A stretch of 64,000 bases of DNA from Aeromonas piscicola (GCF_000820005.1 NZ_CDBL01000044.1:112406-176405), one strand, 5' to 3'. Shown: positions 44,285 through 53,284, counted from the first letter of the stretch. Notes: generated by a model from the letters alone, not told the origin. A program made the numbers and translations.

Positions 44285-45745
44285 TCATTGGCGCGCCAGG
44301 GCGTCCTGATACATCTGCTCATACAGGGTAACCGAGTCCGGCCAGTTGAAGCGGGTGTTCATGGCGTTGCGCTGCACTCTGGCAAACCGTTCGGGATCCT
44401 GCAGGTAATAGAGCAGACTGCGGCGCATGGCGTCGAGCAGTATGTTGGCGGTCGGATCATTGAAGCAGAAGCCGGTGGCGTGCTCAGGATCGGCATCCCA
44501 GTCCACTACGGTATCCTTGAGGCCACCGACGGCTCGCACCAATGGCAAGGTACCGTAGGCCAAGCTGTACATCTGATTGAGACCGCACGGTTCGAACAGG
44601 GAGGGCATCAGGAAGAAGTCGGCGCCGGCTTCCACCAGGTGGGCCAGCCGGTCGTCATAGGTGTTGATGAAGGCAAACTTGTCCGGGTATTGCTGGGCCA
44701 TAGCCTGCAACTGGGCGGCGAGGGAGGGATCCCCCGAACCCACTATCACTACCTGCACCTTGTGATGCAGGAACTTGTCCAGCACCGGCAGCAACAGGTG
44801 CACCCCTTTCTGCTCGGTCAGCCGGCACACCATGCCGTAGATGGGCAGATCTGCCACCGGCAGGCCCGTTTCCTGTTGCAACGTCTGCTTGCAGACCCGC
44901 TTGCCGGCGAGGTTGTCGACGTCATAGGTGGCGGGCAGGAAGTCGTCGAAGGCCGGATCCCAGTCCTGATAGTCGCAGCCATTGAGAATGCCGCGCAGGT
45001 CGGCTGCTCGCTGCTGGAAGATACTGGCCATGCCGTGGGCGCCCAGATGGGTCAGCAATTCACTGGCATAGTTGGGACTGACTGCATTGATCTTGTCGGC
45101 ATAGAGCACACCGCATTTGAGCAGATTGACGTGACCATAGTCGTAGCTGACTCGCTGTTCATAGTCAGCAATTTCGGGCATGGCCCAGAACTGCTCCCGA
45201 CCGAATACCCCTTGAAAGGCCGCATTGTGAATGCTGATCACGCTGCGGGTATGCTGGAAGAAGGGGTTGTGAGCATGGCGGGTCTTGAGCAGCAGCGGCA
45301 GCAGACCGGTATGCCAGTCGTTGCAGTGCACTATCTCGGGGGCGAAGTTCAGCTGCTCGCAGGCATGCAGGGCCGCTGCCGAGAAGAAGGCGAAGCGCTC
45401 GCCGTTGTCGCCATAGGCCTGGTTGTTCTCGGCGTAGAGCTGGGGTCGATCGAAATACTGCGGGCAGTCGATCAGATAGACACAGACCCCTTCCAGCTCC
45501 ATCTGATAGATGCGATAGCCGATGTCCGGCAGTCCCGGATGGGTTGGCAACCAGCGAGAGGCGATCAGTCTGGCCTCATCACGGCGTTTGATCGTCTTGT
45601 AGAAGGGCAAGATGATCCTGACGTCATGGCCCTTCTGGGCCAGATACAATGGCAGGGCTCTGGCTACATCTGCCAGGCCCCCGGTCTTCACAAGCCCCTC
45701 AACTTCCGAGGCAACAAACAGGATTTTCAGTGGGTTAATAGCCAA
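44285..45745 (-). CDS. glgA: Glycogen synthase
   Basis: 486 residues, a GT5 glycosyltransferase that extends alpha-1,4-glucan from ADP-glucose. The N-terminal substrate loop SEVEGLVKTGGLADVARALP is intact (KTGGL motif), and the C-terminal nucleotide-binding PSLFEPCGLNQMYSLAYGTL is present. No suitable ATG precedes the domain; I choose TTG at 45745, which has GGGAG 7 bases upstream and overlaps the end of glgC by 11 bp. The longer frame to 45823 would lie wholly inside glgC. Downstream of glgC in one operon. Confidence 0.95.
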   Translation of the reverse strand: MAINPLKILFVASEVEGLVKTGGLADVARALPLYLAQKGHDVRIILPFYKTIKRRDEARLIASRWLPTHPGLPDIGYRIYQMELEGVCVYLIDCPQYFDRPQLYAENNQAYGDNGERFAFFSAAALHACEQLNFAPEIVHCNDWHTGLLPLLLKTRHAHNPFFQHTRSVISIHNAAFQGVFGREQFWAMPEIADYEQRVSYDYGHVNLLKCGVLYADKINAVSPNYASELLTHLGAHGMASIFQQRAADLRGILNGCDYQDWDPAFDDFLPATYDVDNLAGKRVCKQTLQQETGLPVADLPIYGMVCRLTEQKGVHLLLPVLDKFLHHKVQVVIVGSGDPSLAAQLQAMAQQYPDKFAFINTYDDRLAHLVEAGADFFLMPSLFEPCGLNQMYSLAYGTLPLVRAVGGLKDTVVDWDADPEHATGFCFNDPTANILLDAMRRSLLYYLQDPERFARVQRNAMNTRFNWPDSVTLYEQMYQDALARQ

Positions 45746-46952
45746 CTCTTGCTCCCTTAGGTACCACGACGATACCGCCTTCGGATACGGTAAATCTCTC
45801 TCTGTCATGGTCCAGATTTTCACCGATCACAGTGCCGGGTGCAATTTCAACGTTCTTGTCAATGATGGCGCGCCGAATGGAACAGCCCTCGCCAATCTTC
45901 ACATCCCCGAGCAACACCGACTCGCTGATGTGGCTGCAGGGGCCTATGTTGCAGCGAAAACCCAGGATGGAGCGCTGGATCTGGCTGCCCTGAATGAAGC
46001 AACCGCCGGAGATCAGGGAGTTGGCAATCTTGACCTTGCAGTCGTCGGTGTCGACGAAGGTGGCGGGCGGCAAGGGCGGATAGTGAGTGTGCAGCGGCCA
46101 CTTGCGGTTGTAGAGGGAAAAGGGGGCATCGTCCGCCACCAGATCCATGTGCGCCTGCCAGTAGGAGTCGAGGGTGCCCACGTCGCGCCAGTAGACGTTG
46201 GGTTTCTCGCCCGGGATCACGTTGGTGCTGTAGTCATAGACATAGACGGGGGCGCGCGGAAACAGGCTGGGGATGATGTCCTTGCCAAAATCGTGGCTGG
46301 AGCTCTCCTCGGCTGCGTCACGCTTGAGCTCGCGGTAGAGCGCTTCGGTTTCGAAGATGTAGTTGCCCATCGAGACCAGTGCCTGGGTGGGATCCCCCGG
46401 AATGTGTTTGGGATGTTTGGGTTTTTCTTCGAAGCCTATCATGCGCCCTTCCTGATCCACCTCGATCACCCCGAAGGCGCTCGCCTCCTCGATGGGCATG
46501 CGCAGGGCGGCGACGGTCAGGGCGGCGGCCTTCTGCTTGTGGAAGGTCACCATCTGGCTGACATCCATCTTGTAGATATGGTCGGAGCCGAAGATGCAGA
46601 CGTGCTCGGGGTCGGAGATCTCGATGAAACGCAGGTTCTGGTAGATGGCATCGGCCGTACCGTCATACCAGCGTTTGCCCATCCGCATCTGGGCAGGAAT
46701 GGGGTCGATGAAGCGGTCCGTGATGCCGACTATGTTCCAGCCCTTCTTCATGTGCAGATAGAGGGACTGGGACTTGAATTGGGTCAATACGTAGATGCGC
46801 AGGAAGTCTGCGTTGACGAAGTTGTTGAGGACGAAGTCGATCAGTCTATAGCTGCCACCGAACGGGACAGAAGGCTTGCTGCGAGTGGTGGTAAGCGGCT
46901 GGAGACGGGTTCCTTCGCCGCCTGCCAGTATCATGGTGAGTATGCCTGCCAT
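45735..46952 (-). CDS. glgC: Glucose-1-phosphate adenylyltransferase
   Basis: 405 residues. It makes ADP-glucose, the committed step to glycogen. The nucleotidyltransferase motif MILAGGEGTRLQPLTTTRSKPSVPFGGSYR and the catalytic FGSDHIYKMDVSQM are visible, with a C-terminal left-handed beta-helix carrying allosteric sites (VLLGDVKIGEGCSIRRAIID). Start ATG at 46952. It is upstream of glgA, and an rsmC terminator separates it from the preceding gene. Confidence 0.96.
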   Translation of the reverse strand: MAGILTMILAGGEGTRLQPLTTTRSKPSVPFGGSYRLIDFVLNNFVNADFLRIYVLTQFKSQSLYLHMKKGWNIVGITDRFIDPIPAQMRMGKRWYDGTADAIYQNLRFIEISDPEHVCIFGSDHIYKMDVSQMVTFHKQKAAALTVAALRMPIEEASAFGVIEVDQEGRMIGFEEKPKHPKHIPGDPTQALVSMGNYIFETEALYRELKRDAAEESSSHDFGKDIIPSLFPRAPVYVYDYSTNVIPGEKPNVYWRDVGTLDSYWQAHMDLVADDAPFSLYNRKWPLHTHYPPLPPATFVDTDDCKVKIANSLISGGCFIQGSQIQRSILGFRCNIGPCSHISESVLLGDVKIGEGCSIRRAIIDKNVEIAPGTVIGENLDHDRERFTVSEGGIVVVPKGARVGY

Positions 46953-47002
46953 CGTATTTCTCTCCCTGAATTGATGATATGAAAAGGTTTTCAGCTCACT
47001 GT

Positions 47003-47024
47003 AAAAAAACACCCCTAAAGGGGT
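47003..47024 (-). terminator. Terminator after rsmC
   Basis: Minus strand: CACCCCTTTAGGGGTG followed by TTTTTTT. It lies between rsmC and glgC on the same strand. Confidence 0.85.
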
Positions 47025-47101
47025 GGTTAAACGATTGACAATTACCTTATCAGATCCCGGATGGGGCCCTCTACTTGTTTTATTACACCGGTTACACTTA
47101 T

Positions 47102-48130
47102 TTACACTTTGCTCAGATACACCTTGAATTTGCTGTCGCTGTTGACCACTTCGGTCCGTTTGAAGTGCGTATCCAGTATAGGCTGATATCGCAGGAAGGC
47201 GTTGGCGACTATGGTCAGGCCACCATTCGCCGACAGGTATTCCGGTGCCTTGGCGAGGAAGGTCTCGGTGGCCGCATAGAAGGTCTTGAGCCCGGCGTGG
47301 AAGGGAGGGTTCGAGACGATATGTTGAAATTTTTCAGCAATGTCGGAGTAAACGTCCGAGGCATGGACCTTTCCCTGCAAGCCATTGACAGCCAGGGTGC
47401 GGCGGCTCGACTCCAGCGCCAGCGCGCTGATATCCACCATGCTGACCTCCAGATCCGGATTACGCTTGGCCAGCATTGAACCGATGACACCGGCGCCGCA
47501 ACCAAAATCGAGCAACTTGCCCCGCATCGGCGGCAGGCTGGCGAGCAACATCTGGCTGCCCAGATCCAGCTCGTCGGCACTGAATACCCCCGGCAGCGCC
47601 AGCACGGTCAGTTCCGTCTCACCAGCCTTGCATTCATACCGGCTGAACCAGGCGTCCAGTTCGAACGATGCCACCGGTTTGCTCAGCTCACCGTGATAGA
47701 GGGAGCAGCGGCGCGCCGAGTCGCGCTTGATGGGCTTGTCGCCGTAAGGGGCCAGCAGCTTGTCGGCGCCGTTGATGCCGCCGCGATTCTCGCCGGCCAG
47801 AAACAGGTCGGCACCCGCTTCCAATAAGGGGGTCATCATGGCCAGCAGGTATTGCGCCTCGGCCTTGGCCTTGGGCATCAGCAGCAACAGGGCATCGAAG
47901 CGGGGGGCGCCACCGAGCTGGTGGTCGAACAGAATTGCCTCGCCGAGGGCCGCCTGCTGGCTGCGGTAATAGCAGTAATCGGTGGTAAAGACGGTCAGGG
48001 TCTGGGCCAGGGTCGCCAGCTGGCGGGGATAGTCATCCTCCAGCGCGCCACAGACAAGTAGCCGCTTGCCGACAAAGAGGGCTTGGTTTCGTTCCAGCAT
48101 CTGGCTGACGGCACTGATAGGGCTGCTCAT
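47102..48130 (-). CDS. rsmC: 16S rRNA (guanine-1207-N2) methyltransferase
   Basis: 342 residues, tandem domains as in E. coli RsmC. The N-terminal half is a degenerate methyltransferase-like domain. The C-terminal half has the SAM-binding motif [20 protein letters not shown], the acidic [16 protein letters not shown], and the catalytic [10 protein letters not shown] (NPPF). It methylates G1207 of 16S rRNA in the 30S subunit. Monocistronic, divergent from the dapA leader. Confidence 0.94.
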   Translation of the reverse strand: MSSPISAVSQMLERNQALFVGKRLLVCGALEDDYPRQLATLAQTLTVFTTDYCYYRSQQAALGEAILFDHQLGGAPRFDALLLLMPKAKAEAQYLLAMMTPLLEAGADLFLAGENRGGINGADKLLAPYGDKPIKRDSARRCSLYHGELSKPVASFELDAWFSRYECKAGETELTVLALPGVFSADELDLGSQMLLASLPPMRGKLLDFGCGAGVIGSMLAKRNPDLEVSMVDISALALESSRRTLAVNGLQGKVHASDVYSDIAEKFQHIVSNPPFHAGLKTFYAATETFLAKAPEYLSANGGLTIVANAFLRYQPILDTHFKRTEVVNSDSKFKVYLSKV

Positions 48131-48181
48131 CGGGTCTCTCCACGCAATTTTGGGCGGCCATTATACATAGCCCCTTTCGCC

Positions 48182-48210
48182 TTGACATTTATGCCGTGTT
48201 CCCGAAATAT
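48182..48210 (+). promoter_or_regulatory. Possible promoter of the dapA leader
   Basis: A perfect -35 TTGACA at 48182-48187 stands 17 bp before AAATAT (48205-48210), a poor -10. If used, transcription would start near 48217 and make a ~190-nt leader before dapA. Confidence 0.4.
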
Positions 48211-48244
48211 GCCCAGACACCATTTTTTGACCAGAGATGACGAA

Positions 48245-48316
48245 ATGCGGTTCAACGGGTTGAAACGAAAGCACAAAAAAAGCCTGACATTCGGGCCTGC
48301 CGACGTTCGCGCGTAA
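48245..48316 (+). other. Lysine-rich 23-codon leader ORF upstream of dapA
   Basis: ATG at 48245 opens MRFNGLKRKHKKSLTFGPADVRA, then TAA. Four of six consecutive codons after LeuGly are Lys or adjacent to Lys (K-R-K-H-K-K). A terminator follows 23 bp after the stop. Its resemblance to an attenuation leader is discussed in the findings; it is not an established gene. Confidence 0.4.
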
Positions 48317-48338
48317 CCTCTCATCCCTGAGAAGATTC

Positions 48339-48374
48339 AAACCCCGGTTGCGCAGCCCGTACCGGGGTTTTTTA
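48339..48374 (+). terminator. Rho-independent terminator 36 bp before dapA
   Basis: AACCCCGGT...ACCGGGGTT with TTTTATT following. It has no known gene directly upstream on its strand, so it must terminate a leader or small RNA. Confidence 0.85.
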
Positions 48375-48410
48375 TTGCCATATGCGCGTCATTTAGGAGA
48401 AGGAGATCCC

Positions 48411-49283
48411 ATGTTTCAAGGTTCTATTGTTGCGTTGATCACCCCGTTTCGACAGGGCAAGCTGGATGAAGAGGCGCTGTTGCGTCTGGTGGAGTGGCAT
48501 ATCGAGCAGGGGACCCACGGCATAGTGCCGGTCGGTACCACGGGCGAGAGCCCGACCCTGACCCACGACGAGCATTGCCGGGTGGTGGAACTGGTGGTCA
48601 AGCAGGTGGCGGGGCGCATTCCTGTGATAGCCGGTGCCGGCTCCAACAACCCGGTCGAAGCCATCGAATACACCCGCCACGCCGAGCAGGCGGGGGCCGA
48701 TGCAACCCTGCATGTGGCCGGATACTACAACCGCCCCAATCAGGAGGGGCTCTACCACCACTTCAAGGCGGTGCACGACGCGACGACCAAGCCCATCATC
48801 GTCTATAACATTCCGCCGCGCGCCATCGTGGACGTGCAACCGGCTACCCTGGCCCGCCTGGCCGAACTGCCGCGCATCGCCGGGGTGAAGGATGCCACCG
48901 GCGACCTGGCTCGTCCCTGGACCGAGCGCCAGCTGATCACGAAGCCGTTTGCCTGGCTCTCCGGCGAAGATGCCACCGCCGTAGCCTACAACATAGGTGG
49001 CGGTCAGGGCTGCATCTCGGTAACGGCCAACGTGGCCCCCAAGCTGGTGGCCGAGGTGCAGAACCTGACGCTGGCTGGTGAGTGGCAGGCCGCCCGTGAG
49101 TTGCAAGACAAGCTCATTCCGCTGCATCAGGCGATGTTTGCCGAGCCGAGCCCGGCGGGCGCCAAGTATGCGGTCTCCCTGCTGGGCTTTTGCAGCGAAG
49201 AGTGCCGCCTGCCGGTGATGCCACTGTCCGAGGCGACCCGCGAACGCATCCGCAGCGCGATGCAGGCATTGAATCTGTTATAA
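48411..49283 (+). CDS. dapA: 4-hydroxy-tetrahydrodipicolinate synthase
   Basis: 290 residues, first enzyme of the diaminopimelate/lysine branch; it condenses pyruvate with aspartate-semialdehyde. Motifs: VALITPFRQGKLDEEALLRL, VPVGTTGESPTLTHDEH (GTTGE), GYYNRPNQEGLYHHF with the proton-relay Tyr, and GVKDATGDLAR with the Schiff-base Lys. ATG at 48411 has GGAGAAGGAG upstream. The lysine-inhibition site of the Gram-negative enzyme type cannot be judged in detail. Confidence 0.97.
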   Translation: MFQGSIVALITPFRQGKLDEEALLRLVEWHIEQGTHGIVPVGTTGESPTLTHDEHCRVVELVVKQVAGRIPVIAGAGSNNPVEAIEYTRHAEQAGADATLHVAGYYNRPNQEGLYHHFKAVHDATTKPIIVYNIPPRAIVDVQPATLARLAELPRIAGVKDATGDLARPWTERQLITKPFAWLSGEDATAVAYNIGGGQGCISVTANVAPKLVAEVQNLTLAGEWQAARELQDKLIPLHQAMFAEPSPAGAKYAVSLLGFCSEECRLPVMPLSEATRERIRSAMQALNLL

Positions 49284-49368
49284 AAATTGGGCTCTGGATC
49301 GCGCTTTTGACTGCCTAGTCAGTTAATGTGCAAAGTTTGCCGATATACTCGCTTGGATACAACCAAGG

Positions 49369-51018
49369 ATGGCAGGCATGCAGGAATGGGATCCAGAGCA
49401 CTTCACCAGTTTTGAACACCTCTGTGAAGTGACGCTGGCAACGGTCAGGGAAAAGACAGAAGCCGAACAAATCTACCTCTGGTTGCGGGCTCCCGAGTCC
49501 CAACTTTACAGCTTTCAGCTCGATCAGGGGCTGATCTGCCTGAATGCGGATATTGCCGCCCCCCTCAAACTCCCTGTCATCTTCATCGAACAGGCCATCG
49601 ACAAGGGCCAGCTGGTGGTGGAGCAGATAGCCCCGACCACTGATGTCTGGGAGACGGTCGAACCCGAAATTCCACGCCTGCGTGCCTGCTTCCCGCTCAA
49701 ACGCCAGAAGGGGTTGAAGGCCGTGGTCTATCTGGAAACCCGCCGTCGTCTCGATCGCCTCTCCCGACGCCAGCAGCAGAGCATCCAGCTGCTGATGCAC
49801 TACCTGGCCGCCGAGCTGGAGAGCCGGTTGCTCGCCACCCAGATCGATCAGGAGCGGGATCAGCGCAGGCACACCCAGGCCGATCTCATCCGCAGCCAGG
49901 CGCTGCAAGACTCTTTCCTCAGCCTGTTGCAGGCGCTGCATCAGGTGGGTGTCAAACTCTCTCGTTGCGACAGTGAGCATCAATTGCTGCACGATGCTGT
50001 GGCGCTGGCCCGTCAGGACCTGCAGTTTGATCGCATCGCCATCTTCCTCGTCGACGCCGAGTTCAAGACTATGCACGGCACCTGGGGCACCAACGAAGCG
50101 GGTGAACTCATCGACGAGCACCACTTCATCAGCCCCATTCCGGAGCACCCCACTGTGCAGGAGGCCCTGCGCCGCAAGGATTATGTGCTGGTGCTGGAAG
50201 ATGCGCCGCTCTACTACGAGAAGCAGGAGGTGGGGCGTGGCTGGAATGCCATGGTCTCGCTGTGGGACGGCGCCACGCCCATCGGCTGGATCGCCGCCGA
50301 CAACCTGCTGTGGCGGCGGCCGCTCAAGGCGTACCAGAGCGAGATCTTCAAACAGTATGCGGCCATGCTCTCCCAGTTGTTGATCCGTCAACGCACCCAG
50401 GCTGCGCTGGAGCGCTTCAACCGGGAGCTGGAGCTGAGGGTCAGCGAGCGCACCATGCAATTGGCGGAGACCAACCGGGCGCTGGAGGAGGCCAACAAGC
50501 GACTGTCGCTGCTGTCGCTGGAGGATCCCCTGACCGGCATCGCCAACCGTCGCCACTGGGATCTCACCATGCAGCGGGAGTGGGAGTGGGCCCGTCGTCA
50601 TCAGGGCCTGCTGGCGGTACTGATGATCGACGTGGACGAGTTCAAGTCCTACAACGATCACTTCGGCCATGCCAAGGGGGATCAATGCCTGCAACAGGTG
50701 GCCAGTTTGCTGCAGGAGGCGGAGCGGCGGCGCACCAACCTGGTGGCCCGCTACGGCGGGGAGGAGTTCGTGATCCTGCTGTGTGGCCCGCAACCCGAAG
50801 AGGCTGAGCGGTTGGCGGAGCGGATTCACAAGGAGCTCGGTGAACTAAAGATCCCTCATCCAGCTTCCCGAGTTGCTGATTTCATTACGGTTAGCATAGG
50901 CTTTAGCTATCTGGTTCCCTCGCTGGATGGAACATGGCAGAGCTTGACCGAACAAGCCGATCAGGCGCTCTATCATGCCAAGTCGCAGGGGAGGGCGTGT
51001 ACGCTAGCCTATCGGTGA
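49369..51018 (+). CDS. GAF-GGDEF diguanylate cyclase, cytoplasmic
   Basis: 549 residues without membrane segments. A GAF-like sensor region spans about residues 185-345 (HDAVALARQDLQFDRIAIFL, WNAMVSLWDGATPIGWIAAD), a coiled coil of about residues 345-385 follows, then the GGDEF domain (DPLTGIANRRHWD, VDEFKSYNDHFGHAKGDQCL, RYGGEEFVILL). The active-site GGEEF is intact, so it should make c-di-GMP. The inhibitory site expected as R-x-x-D just before it reads R-R-T-N, so product inhibition may be lost. Four bp before the next gene. Confidence 0.9.
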   Translation: MAGMQEWDPEHFTSFEHLCEVTLATVREKTEAEQIYLWLRAPESQLYSFQLDQGLICLNADIAAPLKLPVIFIEQAIDKGQLVVEQIAPTTDVWETVEPEIPRLRACFPLKRQKGLKAVVYLETRRRLDRLSRRQQQSIQLLMHYLAAELESRLLATQIDQERDQRRHTQADLIRSQALQDSFLSLLQALHQVGVKLSRCDSEHQLLHDAVALARQDLQFDRIAIFLVDAEFKTMHGTWGTNEAGELIDEHHFISPIPEHPTVQEALRRKDYVLVLEDAPLYYEKQEVGRGWNAMVSLWDGATPIGWIAADNLLWRRPLKAYQSEIFKQYAAMLSQLLIRQRTQAALERFNRELELRVSERTMQLAETNRALEEANKRLSLLSLEDPLTGIANRRHWDLTMQREWEWARRHQGLLAVLMIDVDEFKSYNDHFGHAKGDQCLQQVASLLQEAERRRTNLVARYGGEEFVILLCGPQPEEAERLAERIHKELGELKIPHPASRVADFITVSIGFSYLVPSLDGTWQSLTEQADQALYHAKSQGRACTLAYR

Positions 51019-51022
51019 GCCC

Positions 51023-52126
51023 ATGTTGTTACGTCGCTATCCTATCTTCAATCGTCGTCTCGCCCTCGTTGCTTATGGTATGGACTATCAGCTTGCTGAC
51101 CCCGCCGAATGGACTCTTCTCGCGACACAATGCCGCCTGCTGGCCCAGGGGCGCCAATACTTGCTGCCCTTCAGCCATGAGCAACTCGATGAGCAACGTC
51201 CCCTGTTGTTCGATCAGGACACGATCCCACTGGTCGAGGCCTCGGCCGAGCGGTTGCCCGCCTCGTTTCCCGTACTGGCACAGTGGCGAGATTATCGACG
51301 CCGTCTGGCCGTGCACGGTGCCCAGCGGGAGCCCCGCTGGTTCAACACCTCGCGGCTGCTGGTGTTCTGGATGGGGGAGGAGGGGATTAGCCAGCCGACC
51401 GAGCACAAGCGGATGGCGCTCGACATCGAGACCTGGGGCGATTTTCTGCCGCTCAAGGAGGCGGGGGTGGACTTCTTTGCCGGCGGTTTCCTCGCGCGTC
51501 CCGAACTGGTGAATCAGCGTGCCGCCCAGCCGGACATGAAGCTGGTGCAGGAGATATTGCAGATTATCTGCCATGAGGAGTTCTCCTTTGCCAGGGTCGC
51601 CAGCCTGCTGGAGCAGGACGCCTGGTTGCCGGGCCAGCTGATGACCTATGTCAACGCCCCCGGGTTCGATCACGCCAGTCCCATCGTCTCGGTCACACGG
51701 GCGCTTTCCTATCTGGGGGAGCAGGAGATCCGCAAGTTCGTGCTCATCTACGGGCTGGCGCGGGTCAGTCAGCATATGCCGGAGGCCTGTACCCGCATGG
51801 CCATCGCCCGTGGCCGTTTCTGCGAGCTGATCGCCGTGACCGCGCTCGGCAAGGCCGCCGCCAGCTGGGCGTTTCTGGTGGGGTTAGTATTGGATGGGTC
51901 GTTGCTCTCCGAGCAGCTCAAGGCCCATCTGCCCAAGGATGTGAAGCGGGCGCTCGAATCCAGTGAGGGGCCGCTCTTTCATCTGTTCCAGCTGGTGAAG
52001 ACCTATGAGCAGGGGAACTGGCCGCTGCTTGCCCAGCTGGCGCCTAACTATCAGCTGGATCCCGCCAAGCTGACCCCCATCTATTTTCAGGCACAAATGT
52101 GGGGGCAAGCGTTTCTCGCCACCTAG
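51023..52126 (+). CDS. HDOD-domain protein with a degenerate EAL-like N-terminus
   Basis: 367 residues. The N-terminal ~150 residues keep the EAL-fold start (RRYPIFNRRLALVAYGMDYQ) but lack the E-A-L and metal-binding residues. The C-terminal part is an HDOD domain (INAPGF-type YVNAPGFDHASPIVSVTRAL, SYLGEQEIRKFVLIYGLA). Proteins of this YuxH-like architecture are usually non-enzymatic c-di-GMP signalling scaffolds. It starts 4 bp after the diguanylate cyclase stop, so the two are an operon. Confidence 0.82.
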   Translation: MLLRRYPIFNRRLALVAYGMDYQLADPAEWTLLATQCRLLAQGRQYLLPFSHEQLDEQRPLLFDQDTIPLVEASAERLPASFPVLAQWRDYRRRLAVHGAQREPRWFNTSRLLVFWMGEEGISQPTEHKRMALDIETWGDFLPLKEAGVDFFAGGFLARPELVNQRAAQPDMKLVQEILQIICHEEFSFARVASLLEQDAWLPGQLMTYVNAPGFDHASPIVSVTRALSYLGEQEIRKFVLIYGLARVSQHMPEACTRMAIARGRFCELIAVTALGKAAASWAFLVGLVLDGSLLSEQLKAHLPKDVKRALESSEGPLFHLFQLVKTYEQGNWPLLAQLAPNYQLDPAKLTPIYFQAQMWGQAFLAT

Positions 52127-52191
52127 GTCATGGCGACGGGGCGCGGCTCTGGCTAGAATGGGGACCCATTTTCAGACACAGATCCCGCACC

Positions 52192-52782
52192 ATGACCCTC
52201 TCCGGATTTCAAGGCCTGGTATTTGACCTCGATGGCACCCTGGTGGACTCCATGCCACTGCACCTTGCCGCCTGGGCGCACACGGCCCGGGAGTTTGGCT
52301 TTCACTTCGATGCTGATTGGTTCTATGAACTCGGTGGCATGCCGAGCCGCAAAATCGCCCTGCTGGTCGCCGAGCAGCAGCAGATTGCCCTGGACCCGCT
52401 GGTGGTAACCCGTTGCAAGACGGATCACTACGTGGCCAATCTGCACAAGGTCACCGTCTTTCCGGCCATGCTGGAACTGGTTCAGCGCCATCACGGCCTG
52501 CTCCCCATGGGGATAGGCACAGGGTCGCCCCGAGTCAATGCCGAGGCCGTACTGCGCAATACCGGGCTGGATCGTTACTTCCCCGTGGTGGTGACCGCCG
52601 ACGATGTGGATCTGCACAAGCCCCATCCAGATACGTTTCTGCTGGCTGCACGTCGGCTGGGGGTCGAGCCGGCGACCTGTCTGGTGTTCGAGGATACGGG
52701 AATTGGCGTACAGGCCGGTCAGGCTGCGGGGATGCAGACCTGCATGGTCAGGGATGGCAAACCGGTCGACTTGCAGTATTGA
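52192..52782 (+). CDS. HAD-family phosphatase, YqaB / beta-phosphoglucomutase-like
   Basis: 196 residues starting at the ATG at 52192. The catalytic loop GLVFDLDGTLVDSMPLHL holds the nucleophile and acid/base Asp, GTGSPRVNAEAVL is motif II, and KPHPDTFLLAARRLGVEP with VFEDTGIGVQAG gives motifs III and IV. A small alpha-helical cap (residues ~15-80) is present. It resembles E. coli YqaB (fructose-1-phosphatase). The preceding 65 bp may hold its own promoter. Confidence 0.87.
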   Translation: MTLSGFQGLVFDLDGTLVDSMPLHLAAWAHTAREFGFHFDADWFYELGGMPSRKIALLVAEQQQIALDPLVVTRCKTDHYVANLHKVTVFPAMLELVQRHHGLLPMGIGTGSPRVNAEAVLRNTGLDRYFPVVVTADDVDLHKPHPDTFLLAARRLGVEPATCLVFEDTGIGVQAGQAAGMQTCMVRDGKPVDLQY

Positions 52783-52826
52783 AGTGAAGGAAGGTGAAAC
52801 AGGCGGATCCACTCGGAGGAAGAGTG

Positions 52827-52872
52827 GAGTCCATTCTCATACGGGACAGACATGATAAATGAGAATGGACTC
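52827..52872. repeat. Perfect 14-bp inverted repeat between convergent genes
   Basis: GAGTCCATTCTCAT (52827-52840) and ATGAGAATGGACTC (52859-52872) enclose an 18-nt loop. No T-run follows on either strand, so it is not an ordinary terminator. Confidence 0.8.
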
Positions 52873-52921
52873 GGTCACCCTTTGACGCAGCAATGGCGTG
52901 GGGGTGATTCAGGCAAGCATA

Positions 52922-53284
52922 TTACTGCTCGCTGCTACCGCCGCCCTGGTTGTCATCGTAACGACCGGGGGCGCCATGGGGACGCGGTGCCATGGAGACG
53001 CGCGGCTTGCGGGCACGCTGTATGCTGACCTGGGGACGGCCGGAGTGCATGGCGATGGTGGAGATCTTGGCCTTGTAGACCAGCTGCTGGTTGCCATGGG
53101 CATCGGTCAACAGCACGCTGTACTGGTCGAAACCGCTGATGGTCCCCTCCAGCTTGATGCCGCTCACCAGGAAGATGGCGACCTGACTGCGATTCTTGCG
53201 CAACCAGTTGAGGGCAGAATCTTGCCCGTTCCCGAGGGAGAAGGCTTGCTCGATCGTGGAGTAGCTTGGGGATTCAGTTGTCAT
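52922..53284 (-). CDS. Divergent Hfq-like Sm protein
   Basis: 120 residues. The central ~60 residues align with Hfq: LVSGIKLEGTISGFDQYSVLL (Sm1) and QLVYKAKISTI (Sm2). The conserved G29, K31, F39-D40-Q41 and Y55-K56 equivalents are present, but H57 of the U-binding proximal pocket is replaced (YKA instead of YKH) and the Sm1-Sm2 loop is two residues longer. The N-terminus is extended, and the C-tail is Arg/Gly/Gln-rich (RPHGAPGRYDDNQGGG). Aeromonas has a canonical hfq near miaA elsewhere, so this should be a paralogue (inference; not checkable here). Confidence 0.82.
   Translation of the reverse strand: MTTESPSYSTIEQAFSLGNGQDSALNWLRKNRSQVAIFLVSGIKLEGTISGFDQYSVLLTDAHGNQQLVYKAKISTIAMHSGRPQVSIQRARKPRVSMAPRPHGAPGRYDDNQGGGSSEQ

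Noticed and set aside
48131..48410. Lysine riboswitch before dapA
   Set aside because: The conserved lysine-riboswitch core blocks are not visible and the leader is too short; the peptide-leader idea is retained only as a hypothesis.
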